DNA of 64,000 bases, taken from assembly GCA_003313425.1 (NCBI GenBank), contig NHZP01000006.1:744001-808000 (forward strand), read 5' to 3'. The number at the start of each line of letters is the position of its first letter. Position 1 is the first letter of the stretch. Shown piece after piece: positions 1 through 10,956 of this stretch. This DNA is from Pseudopyrenochaeta lycopersici (taxonomy: Eukaryota; Ascomycota; Dothideomycetes; Pleosporales; Pseudopyrenochaetaceae). The notes under the pieces were generated by a model that did no database searches, was not told where the DNA came from, and saw only the letters and a list, made by a program, of their open reading frames with translations. Made by a program: the position numbers and the translations under genes.

Positions 1-526
1 TGAAAAACATGTACAATGAAGTAAAACTGTTGAGAAAGCGGGTGAGGGCGGAGATGGAAGATCGCCGCCGGAAGAGTCAGCCGATTTTCACGTGAAAGCG
101 AATGGTAGGGGATGCGGCCGCATACAATATCAGACGCGTTTCCGTAAGCCATGTATGCGGAGGGTTCCCCTCACCAAACTCTTGACGATTCCTCGGTGCT
201 TAAAACTATAATCTATTGCCTATACGAGGTAGGTTTGCGGACTCTCCAAATGCTAGACTTGGTATGGAGCCAAGCATCGGAATCCTCTGACGTCCACGTG
301 CACTGATGCTCTGGCAGAGTTTCCGACCCGACTTCATTCCAGATAGTGCAACAATTGACGAGGACGGCGAGTCGTTTGTTCGGCGCTTTAAGGCTGTGTT
401 TTGCCTTTATTGTGCTCGCCTCTTCATATTGCACGTACCCCTTGATTCCCAGGCGTACAGCGACCACGTACACGGATCCGCATTGCGGAACCCTGCTTCG
501 GAATTGACACACTCGATAGACGCACC
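1..526. other. left-edge intergenic / 5' flank of INSIG gene
   Basis: No gene could be supported here. Short open frames on both strands overlap one another and resemble no family. The right part must hold the promoter and 5' UTR of the INSIG-like gene that starts at 527. Confidence 0.5.
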
Positions 527-1890
527 ATGGCAGACGACGCTTTTGTGCCCTCCAACGCGGCCCAGATTCCACCATACATCTACCGCCCTGTTGCACGTCG
601 TAATTTCGACAATGCACCACACAATGACTCTGCAGACTCGCCAACACTTGCCTTTACGCAATCGACGCCCCCGAGCGCGACCGAGAACCGCCGGTCGTCA
701 GACTTCCTCGCCCAGCTGAATGCACGCTTGCTGCGGACGTACAACTCGCGGAATGAAGAAGCGGAGGAGCTGGAAAGGGAGAAAAGTCAGCCGCCACGGA
801 ACAAGAGCTTCTTGAACATGACGAGCAGCACGCTGTTTGGCATCTACGACGATGTGGGCTCGGGCGCGGCCGGTGAGAGGAGCATGGCAGAGACACCGTG
901 GGGAACCGGAGCAGAAACGCCAGCGCACTCGGGCATGGGCATCCACGCGTGGGACGCGGCTATGGGCAGTCCAGATGCGGGGCTGAGCATGACGAACCAT
1001 GCGCGGAGAGGGACGCAGTATGGCAGACCCGAAGGGACGAGGAAAGACCATGTAACCAAGCAGCAAAGGCAAAGACCATGGAAATTTGCTGTCGTTCTGG
1101 GGAAGCTGTCGGCGCTCTATGCGTTTGGCGTCGTGTACGGGCTCATTGTCTCTCATCTGCATGAAACGAGGCAGCTTGCGGCTGTGCATGTCGAGGGTGT
1201 CGATCGCAGGAGCTCCATATATCTCGCTAGCTGGGGACTCTTTGGCGTTGCACTTGGGAGTCTCCTTCCATATGTCGACCTAGTCTGGGACAGTCAGAAG
1301 GTGGATAGTGATGCGCACGAAAAGGGAACCGACAGGAGCGACTCTCCTATCAGCGAGCAGATCAATGATGTTGTTAGGAGCGTGTGCGCTTTTGTTGGTA
1401 TCGCATTCGCTATCGTACGTCTTGGGCTTTCTTTCTCCCCAATCGAGCATATTTATGAAGCATCTTTGGGCTGACGTACATGTGACAGCGCCGCCTGCCC
1501 TGGCAATCTACCCTCCAACTCACACTCACGCTCGCCCTTGTCAACCCAGCGCTATGGTACATACTCGACCGCAGCAAACCTGGTCTATCATTCTCCCTCG
1601 TCGTAACCTCAATCCTGACCTCCTTCATTTTCCTCTCAAATCCAGACGTCCTACCATCGCCCTCCTTACCTGCGCCCACAAATGTCACACAGTTGCCCGC
1701 CAGTGATAGGAGCACAGCAAGCAAACGAAGCACATCGGCTGTGGAGCAGGACTTGTTCGCAGGTATGGTCAGCTATGAAAACCTGGCGGTCGTAACGTGG
1801 GTGGGAAGTGTTCTGTTCTGTAGCTGTGTCTGCTTTGGCAGTATAGGGCGACGACTGGCGGTACTGGAAGAGTCGGGTTGGAAGAGGTGA
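527..1890 (+). CDS. INSIG domain membrane protein
   Basis: Two exons, 527-1414 and 1489-1890, join in frame across a 74-nt intron (GTACGT...ACAG) to give 429 aa. Residues 1-180 are a disordered cytosolic tail rich in Ser, Pro and charged residues. A multi-pass ER membrane domain follows: hydrophobic segments lie near residues 187-209, 236-258, 283-296, 330-347 and 390-415. The family hallmark LPWQSTLQL...ALVNP..WYILDRSKPG sits just after the splice junction and confirms the intron. INSIG proteins bind sterols and HMG-CoA reductase or SREBP-SCAP components in the ER; fungal members (Ins1, Nsg1/2) regulate HMG-CoA reductase. A mevalonate-pathway gene (mevalonate kinase) lies 15 kb away, but no functional link can be drawn from distance alone. 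The ATG at 527 is in good context (CACCATGG). Confidence 0.92.
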
Positions 1891-2833
1891 TGATACCCAT
1901 ATCTTGGATTATAGAAAGCATCGTCAGCGCCGTGTCTTCCATGAAGGAAAATTGCGAACCTTCCACTTTCGTGTGGCCTGCATGTGTGGCATCTGTAAGG
2001 ATCAGCCTAGAACATCGAATAGTCTCTTTGAGCAGCCTGGACAAGATGACAATCGTGGCTTGGGCAAGTCTTTCGTCCCTTCTTTCCTCCTTTGGTGATT
2101 ATCTCCTCTCTGCTTGCCAGTGACCCAATATTAGAGAAGACTAAGAGCCCGCTTGAAAATTGTTCGCGAAAGTATGCGTTAGACAAAAACATTTCACAAA
2201 ACTTTGGTAGTTACACATCTACGTCTGAGCCCTAACGTTAATGAAGCTAGCCAGCTCGTGATGATTTGGGCATCCTTGAGAATAACCATTGACCCCGTTT
2301 CGTCTCCATCTGATTTCTGATTCAGCAAGATTTACGCTAAGGGTCATCCCAGCCGCGCAGTCTAGACCCACATGACTTTCGTGCTTCAACCTACGGCACG
2401 GGCAATAGGTAGAGGTTGTGATACTCAATGAACTGACCTGTGAGTTCATAACCTGTGAGTTCATAACAATTTGATCAGAATGATTTGAAATTGGGTGCGC
2501 TAGCCATTGGCTTAGTGCAGAAACAGAACAACGCAGATGTCGGAGAGAATCAGCAGAAGGTACGAGTGCATGGTTGTATCTTGGATGAAATCAATGGAAA
2601 AAATGGAATGGATAATCCATGTGGTGCGCTAAAGACTTTTACAATCTTCCGATCATCAATTGGTCAGAGCTGGATGTTCAATAGGAAGATCTTGTAGACA
2701 AGGTTAGCGACACGCTTCTACCTCCGGCAGGGAGTCCGGAATGAATAAAGTACTGTTTTTACGGCTAAGTTGTAATATTGTGAGTCCCTATTCTAGGCGA
2801 TATTGTTTTGGCCATATGTAATTACTAGATATC
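1891..2833. other. intergenic between INSIG and dehydroshikimate dehydratase
   Basis: This is the shared 3' flank of two convergent genes. It holds a perfect 15-bp tandem duplication (ACCTGTGAGTTCATA twice, about 2436-2465). No convincing coding segment was seen. Confidence 0.5.
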
Positions 2834-4034
2834 TTATCCCTTTCCTACAGTCTCGGCGACCTGTTGTTCAACGCACTCGGCGAGCAGCCTAGCATGGACA
2901 CTCTTCGCAATCATTGCATATGCAACAATGTCCACGTCCTTTTTCTTACCATCTGGACCACCGTCGAATACTTCATAGCTGAACCCTAAAATTGAGGGTA
3001 TAGAGTCAGTGTGTATCTTATAGGCACTTTAAACACTGAACCTCACTTACAACCTCTGAAGCCAGTTTTCAAGACGGCAGTTGTTACATCAACAACAGGA
3101 AGGTAGCCGCCATTGTAAGGTAATGGGCGGAAGTCGTGACTCCATCGACCGCGTGGTAACAATCCTGAGTCGTCGCGGTCAGCGCCAAAGGGTGAAGGTA
3201 CCTTGTACCCATCGCTAATTTGGAGAAGGTAAATCTTGTCCTTGGGTATTGTGTTGCTAAGGTCTTGCAGGCTCCTCTTAAATTGCTTCTCTAGTTCGGT
3301 CCTTGATACATGCTCCAGCAGTCCGGATTGTGTACAAGGATCCGCCCACTCGCCGCCAGCCATCTGGAAGGTATCGAGACAAAGACCAATGTTAGGCCGA
3401 TCGACCTTTTCCACGATCTTCCAGACATCTTTCCAATTTGGCGCATGCGTCGACCTGGATATGGTAGGTAGAATATTAGCCTTGCTCACATGCAGTTTGT
3501 ACAAGAATATTCTCACCAGCACCAATTTTCATAGGCCAACCGAAACCCATGCTCCTTGAGGAGGTCGCACAAATGTTGCAAGTCTGACACAGCCTTGTAT
3601 TTATCCAGTTGCTCGAGTGGTGAGTCGGTGGATCCCACCTGCAGCATATCCGTACCGCAAGACTGCATGATGCGGATCCACCCATGTGCGCGATCGAGGG
3701 CAGCATTGCGGGCGTCAGTCCCCTCTGGCCAGGCCTCGTAGTTTGCAAAAGGTTGCAGCATCATGATACCGAGTTTCCTTTTGTCACACTCTTTCCTAAT
3801 TTCGGCTGCAACTTTGCAGAGCGCATGGTAATCAGACGGGTCGACATGGTGGCCAAGAACAGTATGGCTGTAGGAAAGTATGTCGGGGAAGGAGAGCTCC
3901 ACAGCGGAAAATCCTGCCGCAGATATGGCGTGCAGGCGGTCAAGTAGCGGTGGGGGATTGGATGGGCTTCCAAGGGAGCAGGTCGCATAGCTGATTGGGA
4001 TGGTCTTCAGGGAAGCGTAGTTGAGGCCACCCAT
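2834..4034 (-). CDS. 3-dehydroshikimate dehydratase (xylose isomerase-like TIM barrel)
   Basis: Minus-strand exons 4034-3517, 3454-3051 and 2985-2834 join in frame to 357 aa. The 62-nt and 65-nt introns both have GT..AG ends. The enzyme converts 3-dehydroshikimate to protocatechuate, the quinate/shikimate-catabolic step (QutC/Qa-4 type). Evidence is the TIM-barrel signatures AVELSFPD, YENWCW-STHAP (rebuilt exactly across intron 1), GLCLDTFQMAGGEW, LLQISDG and GWFSYEVFDGG (rebuilt across intron 2); Glu and Asp in these motifs are the expected metal ligands. The Met at 4034 gives the usual family length of about 350 aa. An upstream in-frame ATG at 4211 would add 59 residues rich in Ser and Arg, possibly an organelle presequence or just 5' UTR. 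It is transcribed divergently from a DAHP synthase. No other quinate-cluster genes are present. Confidence 0.88.
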
Positions 4035-4807
4035 TGTGTAAAGTAAGCTCCGTGAGTAGCAAGGAAAGAGCCGTTGAAGAGGCCGAGAGGATACAAAAGC
4101 GGACGATTCTGTAGGCGATGCAGCAAAAGAGTGGCGCTCTGATGCCGCTTTGGCGATGCCATATAGGTGACGTAGGAGCTGGTGGAGTGTCGCTATTCGC
4201 CATGACGGCATAACATGGCATGCTACAATGACATGCGGCTTTCCAGCCCAGCAGCTGGGTCATTCACATCAGTACCATTGGTGTTTTGGCGTCCATGTGC
4301 TGATGTTCGTGCAGACAATAAGCCCCGCGAGCCAGCACTTTGCGAACCCTTGCCGTCGCTTAGACACAACGAGTCGACTCAGCGCCGGCGCCGGATCCGA
4401 CCCAGTCATCAACTCAGACATTTTTGCGTAGACTGATCGGACCCGGGGTTGTACATGGCCAACCACGCCGGACAGGTGGTCTACTTGCGGTTTGGCGAGC
4501 CCAGGCACAACCCCGCCACGACCAAGTGAAAGGGCCGGCCAGAAAATACCTCCGCACATTGGCCAATCACCAGCGTTCCGACTCCGGGCTGTCAGGCCAA
4601 AAGGCTCGACTCATAAAGAGCCCTTCGGCCCTCTCCAGGAAAAAGGCAGATCAACCATCCACAGCAACGGAGTCACGCTTGTACCTTCTTTGGCCTCGCT
4701 CTCTCTCTCCAAAAAAAAGGCAGATCAATCATCCACGGTAAAGAACTCACCATAGGAAGGCTCCGCACCCCTTCTCTCCCCCACATTGCACGCCAAGCGA
4801 AGCAGTC
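4035..4807. promoter_or_regulatory. divergent promoter region, dehydroshikimate dehydratase / DAHP synthase
   Basis: This 773-bp interval separates two head-to-head shikimate-related genes. Its right half carries an imperfect tandem duplication: a 23-bp core AAAAAGGCAGATCAAYCATCC(AC) occurs at 4640-4662 and 4714-4736, each preceded by a GGCC-CTC pyrimidine tract and followed by a CTCAC/GTCAC motif. It lies within 170 bp of the DAHP synthase ATG. Regulatory function is inference from position. Confidence 0.5.
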
Positions 4808-5997
<1,190 letters not shown>

Positions 5998-8188
5998 AGC
6001 TTTCAATGATTTGGGATATGGGACATCAATTGGCGTTAATGAAAAGGATTCCTATGCGTTCAGGATAGAATATATATCCGCAATTGCAATAGCCATCTCC
6101 GTTTTCTATACTTCCAACTTCTCATTCCGCAATCCGATTTCAACAACTCCATTCGGAAGGGGCTGGATGAAACGGAGGCATTAGTTCCTTTTGTGTTCAA
6201 TATCAGCCAAAATTGGCGTTCGTTTTGGTGAGTACATTCTGTATTTATCAAACCATGTCGGGCCGCTATGTCTGATGTTTTGTCAAACGATGTCTGTCTC
6301 GAACTTTCAACGTGCAATTAGCGACAGTTGTTAGCACGGGGTCTCTAGAAATGAATCTAGGTAGGATACGCTAAGTATCCCCCACTCGTGATACCCCATC
6401 ATTATTGTCCTTAATACGCCCAGTTCAGCCTCGAAAGCGTGTCGGGAGGCCATCGATGAGATGGGTATTTACGTGTGTCCTTGCCTTAGAGGGACCGTCG
6501 CTGCGGTCATCGGTAGAGTCATTAGCGTATAGGTGTAATTGAATCAACTTTCTTAGCCCTTGTGGTTTGGAGTACGTTTGTCTTCGACTATCTCATCTCA
6601 CATGGAGGGCATGATGGTATACTACGTGAGGACGATAATTCGGCGTACATACACTCGCTGCGCTTTTAGGTAGTCTTGATCCTATTGTTACTTTATTGAA
6701 GTGAGTGATAGACACATAACGCTCACTATCAATTCGAACCGACTCCCAATCGTTAAAGCCGTTACCACACTGTTGATTGGGGAGTATGCCAGAGGGACTG
6801 GGAAAGCCCCAAGGCAGTGTATAATAAACTCACTCGGGCTGTAGCGACTAGAAGCTTGCTGCTTGGTTTGAATGGGCATCGCTAAAACCTCACCCTTTTT
6901 TTCGCCGCTCAGCTACAGAATTGGGGAGGTTCAGGAGTGTCCGGTTCTTACTTGATTAGTTTTGCACATTCCAATATAGAGCAAACAAAGTTAACGTAAT
7001 ACCAATTCCTATTCGAATCCACACCTGAGCCCGGCCACGCTGTGGACCAGTTTCCCAAATGACTAAACTTGTTACCGCTGACGCAATATGGTCGGAACGT
7101 TTATTCAAAGAGCATCGTCCTCGACATTTATGTCGCGCGTTACTTGCAACACAGAAAGCGCCAACCGTAGTTCATCACCAAAAATTCATCGCTGCTATTT
7201 CTTCACCGGAGGCTTGCTGCTTCGCGTATCATCAAAAGATCCACTCACACCATTCTACTCTAATGCAAAGTTGCTAGTATGTTCATCAGCCTTGCTGTAA
7301 TGCGCTCGCCGCTATATGCCCGGCCAAAGGTTTGATCACAAGAACTAAGCCGACCACTGGTCGATCGTTTGATCTCCGGCAGCCTCTAGGCGGCACATCG
7401 CAAGCAATGCGGTTTGTGGATATATTAAAAGAATCTTGGTGGTACGGAGTCGTTTTAGATTAAGGTTTTCAGCGACTAGGCAGTCTCCAACAGCGACAAC
7501 GATTTTGCAACGCAGCAGCAACAAGATCGGAGCTAACCAATCCCGCATCTTCATGGGTGCCCCGAATGATGAACGTGTGTTGTGTACTTAAAGAAATTTG
7601 AAAAAAATATACCCATTGTATTTCTGGCTAGGGAGATTGCGGTCTGCGCCCTTTTAAATTTCCCACACTTAGACCACATGGCACCCAAGTCCAATACATT
7701 GTGCCAATCACCCACTGCAGCTAAAGTTTTTTTTGGTTTGGGAGTTGGTCAGATCATTTTGCATCTGTATTTCTCGGAACTCAACAACTGCTGTGTGTAC
7801 TGCGACTTGACCGGCAGGTATACTTTTGGAATCATTGAGAATGGTCAGTCATTATACTGTTATATTTTGTTTGTTTGCTTGTTTGTTTCTTCAGGCAATT
7901 GCGTGCTACCTCTTCGAGACTGCCAGTAGATTGAGTAGTCAACGTACCGGCATAGCTGTACGAATTGGTTTCGCAAAGCACATTGTATTAAACAGTCCTT
8001 TTTCTGTCACAGGGCTCGCACTTCTTTGCGCTGCAGATAGCAACGCTGTAATTTACTTTTTAATTATCAAAGGACTCGGTATAAGATAAGCTTGCCGGCA
8101 TGCGATTTCGATGTGCAGCCTTTGGCTGAAAAGGATGCGTGATTATTGTTACATGATTCCCTGTTCGAGATTCACGTTCCCAGCACTC
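5998..8188. other. gene-poor interval
   Basis: Nothing here could be supported as a gene. Small open frames around 7582-8089 are hydrophobic and flank an intron-like stretch (GTCAGT ... TTCTTCAG, about 7844-7894), but the translated pieces match no family I know. The interval is lower in GC than the genes on either side. Confidence 0.45.
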
Positions 8189-8965
8189 TTACCAATTGAT
8201 GTAAAAGTCAGTAAGTTGGCGCTGCACGCGAGACCTCTCCATGCAAAACCGTAGAGTATGGAGCTTTTGAAGAATAAAGTCCTGAGCACCTCGATCGAGC
8301 ATACAGCGCGTTATCAAGCAAGTAATCTCCATCACATCATTCTCCAGGCACAACCAATATGGATACTCGCACCGCGGGTGAAGGCCCTCACCCACCATGC
8401 CCGTGGTCAGTGTACGATCGGGAAGGCAACAAGACTGCGGGTTGATAAAATTGTCGACAATACTCTCACTGCCATATTCATCGCGAGCGTCGAAGTTGGC
8501 TCCGGGGCTGAGGATGGCGTATGCGGCTTTCTTTGATTTCCAGCTGTTTTCAACTACCCTTCCTATATTCCTACATGTTCTCATCACGAAATCAATATTG
8601 AATTCTTTCACATCCGCTTCATCACACCAATCGCAAGTCACTGGTAGACCTAGCATTCGCACCACAGACTGTCCCCTAGTTGCTTCATTAAATATCTTCT
8701 TCTCATGCTTCGATACACTGGAACGTATAGGGTGATATGTGCAACCGGAACGGTGACTTTTCGTGCTTCTAACTATTATTTTATCTAGTTCCAGGATTTT
8801 CGGATACCAATACCAAGTTGCGTCTTGGAGATTGCTCCCTAGAATCGGTCTGTTGAACGTGTGGTTGCTGGCAAAGAAAAACCGTTGCGCAAAGCCGCTT
8901 GTAAAAATACAGGCAGAGACGAGAACAACGTGTGTGGCACACTGGTGGTTGCGTAGGTGTTTTGG
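8189..8965 (-). CDS. uncertain cysteine-rich, possibly secreted protein
   Basis: An open frame of about 258 codons runs on the minus strand and ends with TAA at 8189. No family is recognised. Near its N-terminus there is a hydrophobic stretch (VVLVSACIFTSGFA) like the core of a signal peptide, with a plausible cleavage site before Gln. The rest holds about 11 cysteines, including CDWC and CC pairs, and no membrane segment. The frame opens with a TTG, not ATG, and an upstream TAA precedes it. A real gene would therefore need a short 5' exon: an in-frame ATG lies at 9061-9059, followed by a possible donor, and a CCACCAG acceptor lies inside the frame. A GGTAAGAG donor overlaps the stop, so a further 3' exon is also possible. 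It could equally be a pseudogene. It sits in a gene-poor stretch beside a MITE copy. Confidence 0.33.
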   Translation of the reverse strand, partial: PKHLRNHQCATHVVLVSACIFTSGFAQRFFFASNHTFNRPILGSNLQDATWYWYPKILELDKIIVRSTKSHRSGCTYHPIRSSVSKHEKKIFNEATRGQSVVRMLGLPVTCDWCDEADVKEFNIDFVMRTCRNIGRVVENSWKSKKAAYAILSPGANFDARDEYGSESIVDNFINPQSCCLPDRTLTTGMVGEGLHPRCEYPYWLCLENDVMEITCLITRCMLDRGAQDFILQKLHTLRFCMERSRVQRQLTDFYINW

Positions 8966-9070
8966 CAAAGTTGTCCGTTAGAAGGGCGTGAAGCAAATGT
9001 TGCTCCACCGAAACGTCATGGCCTTCTTAAAGGCTGGGAACAGTTCTACTCGGCAGAGCATAACTCGATG

Positions 9071-9157
9071 TACGAAGGGGCTCGTAATCTCTGAGCGCTA
9101 GGGCTACACCTAATTTGGACTGAGGCTTAGTGCTCAAAAAATACCAGCTCCTTCGTA
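9071..9157 (+). mobile_element. MITE-like element, copy A
   Basis: An 87-bp element with imperfect terminal inverted repeats of about 28-30 bp (TACGAAGG...GAGCGCTA on the left, TAGTGCTC...CCTTCGTA on the right). Both ends begin or finish with TA, which fits a TA target-site duplication as in Tc1/mariner-derived MITEs. A second copy lies at 35675-35761 in the opposite orientation: same length, 76 of 87 bases identical when reverse-complemented, and most differences are transitions. It has no coding capacity. MITE identity is inferred from structure and from having two copies. Confidence 0.72.
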
Positions 9158-10003
9158 ATCGCATGTGCGCGGCACCAGCGTCATAGATATCACTGCGTTG
9201 TCCATCCCAATAGCTGCTAGTAGTTTTCTTAATGCCTGAGCACGGCCCATGCGGTCGATGGTCAGAGCGTTCTGATCACGTCCGGGTTTAGGACAGCGCA
9301 GCACTTGACGCGAATACCATAACTTCATTCATGTTATCAAGGATTCACTGCTAATATAGTTGAGTAGCCATGGCAAGATTGTCCGGGCTTCAACGAGACG
9401 TTCTCACGCTATACCGGCAATGCTTGAGAGCTGTAAGGCGGAAACCGATAGTACGCAACAGAATCACAGTTGATTCATGGTGCTAATGACCATAGGAAAC
9501 GCAGTCACACTTTCGCAAATTTGCAAGGTATACACTATGAGGCTTTGATTGAGCATAGTGGCTGATATGTGGCCAGAGCCGGGTTCCAAAAATATCAGCA
9601 CATTGGGAAGAAAGATTTTGGCACCATCGAATATCTTCTCAGGAGAGGCCGGAACCAACTCGAATCATACTCAGATCCAGGTATCCGAGACATTCACGGA
9701 TAGAGGCTAAAGCATACTGAATGAAAAATGCCAAAGGAAAATAAGAGTGCTGGGAAGCGTACAGGTCGTGTATCCATCGGCTGTCACAGACACGTTCCCG
9801 GACTTTTCATTTAAATCCTAAGAGTTAGTCTCTATAAAAATGTCAACTTTGGCTAAATAGATCAGATCAAACCAAGGACAACTCGAACATGAATGGACTT
9901 GAATCACAACATCACGTGATTTATACATAGGTCGATGCACGTTCGAACGATATTTGTCCGTAAGATATCATGATCAAACGCCGTGAAGCTTGCTTCTTTA
10001 CTA

Positions 10004-10174
10004 GAAGTTTCCTTGTCTTGAGTTATGCATCGATTGGGCCAGAGTGCGAGTTGACGTTGTGATTCGAAGATTCTAGCATTTGCCCGAAACACCTTCGAAG
10101 ATACCCAAACCTTCCTCACGCCATGATGATGGACGCAGCAACCATGTTCTAGAAAATCCATGATTCTTCGAGAA
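10004..10174 (+). promoter_or_regulatory. heat-shock element cluster upstream of small heat-shock protein
   Basis: Inverted nGAAn/nTTCn pentamer pairs occur in the 190 bp before the Hsp20 gene: GAAGTTTC at 10004-10011, TTCTAGAA at 10147-10154 and TTCGAGAA at 10167-10174. The last two are 12 bp apart and lie 20-48 bp before the first ATG. These match the binding pattern of the trimeric heat-shock factor Hsf1. Function is inferred from motif and position. Confidence 0.55.
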
Positions 10175-10194
10175 ACCACCTCTTAAACTATATT

Positions 10195-10956
10195 ATGACC
10201 TTGACTCGGCTTCACAAGTTGTTCAGCATCACAAATCATCAAAGCTCTTCTATGCAAGCATTGCGAACTAACCTTCAACGAGTTCCCCGACAACTCAACC
10301 GCATCACAAAGACTACCTCCACCCGACAATTAGCAAGCACATCACCAGCAATGTCTCTCTTCCCACGCTTCACCCAGGAGTTTGCTCCCATCTTTAGACT
10401 TTTCGACGAGTATGATCGCCAAGCCTTCCGTGGCATTGATCACCAATTCAATACTATCCGATCCTTTACTCCAAAATTTGACGTTAAGGAGACAAAGGAT
10501 GGCTATGAACTGCATGGCGAACTCCCTGGCGTTGAACAAGCAAACATAAATATAGAGTGGACTGATAATAACACCTTGACGATCTCTGGTCGTCACGAAC
10601 ATGTTCGTGAGGAAGGTCAACGTCCACCGGCCATCGAATACGGCGACAACTCGGAACAAAAGAAACTCGAGCATCAACCAACCGTCGAGGACGAAGCCAC
10701 CGACACCAACACCAGGACGACCAAGGATTCCCAGTTCGCCAAGCAGTCTGAACAACAAGAGATTGTAAACCAGGAGGACACCCCCAAAGCAAAGTATTGG
10801 GTGAGCGAACGATCAGTTGGCGAGTTCCATCGCAGCTTTGCTTTTCCAGCACGTGTCGACCAGGATGCTGTTAAGGCAAGCCTAAAGAATGGTATACTGA
10901 ATATCGTAGTTCCGAAAGCGACAGCTCCCCAAACTAGGAAGATCAACATTGAGTAA
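10195..10956 (+). CDS. small heat-shock protein (Hsp20/Hsp30 type)
   Basis: A single-exon frame of 253 aa. The alpha-crystallin domain begins near residue 95 (PKFDVKETKDGYELHGELPGV) and ends with the strand LKNGILNIVVPK and a C-terminal I-x-I-like tail (KINIE). As in fungal Hsp30 proteins, a long charged insertion (about residues 140-200, rich in Glu, Gln, Thr) interrupts the domain before GEFHRSFAFP. ATP-independent holdase chaperones of this family bind unfolding proteins under stress. Start choice is open: Met1 (10195), Met20 (10252) or Met53 (10351). Met53 begins MSLFPRF as in cytosolic Hsp30. The 33 residues from Met20 are rich in Arg, Ser and Thr without acids, like a mitochondrial presequence, so a mitochondrial form is possible. 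Confidence 0.9.
   Translation: MTLTRLHKLFSITNHQSSSMQALRTNLQRVPRQLNRITKTTSTRQLASTSPAMSLFPRFTQEFAPIFRLFDEYDRQAFRGIDHQFNTIRSFTPKFDVKETKDGYELHGELPGVEQANINIEWTDNNTLTISGRHEHVREEGQRPPAIEYGDNSEQKKLEHQPTVEDEATDTNTRTTKDSQFAKQSEQQEIVNQEDTPKAKYWVSERSVGEFHRSFAFPARVDQDAVKASLKNGILNIVVPKATAPQTRKINIE

Larger units (their letters stand above)
8966..10194. other. intergenic with MITE copy and sHSP promoter
   Basis: Contains the MITE-like element at 9071-9157 and heat-shock elements at its right end, both listed separately. No supported gene in the remainder. Confidence 0.5.

Noticed and set aside
4035..4211. N-terminal 59-residue extension of the dehydroshikimate dehydratase
   Set aside because: Kept out of the model because the shorter form already has the family length; it remains possible as an organelle signal.
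7010..7035. ATTCGAATCC resembling a tRNA T arm
   Set aside because: The surrounding stems do not pair, so no cloverleaf is possible.
7582..8089. Pair of hydrophobic plus-strand frames around an intron-like segment
   Set aside because: The junction does not yield a recognisable membrane protein, and the first frame lacks a convincing ATG context.
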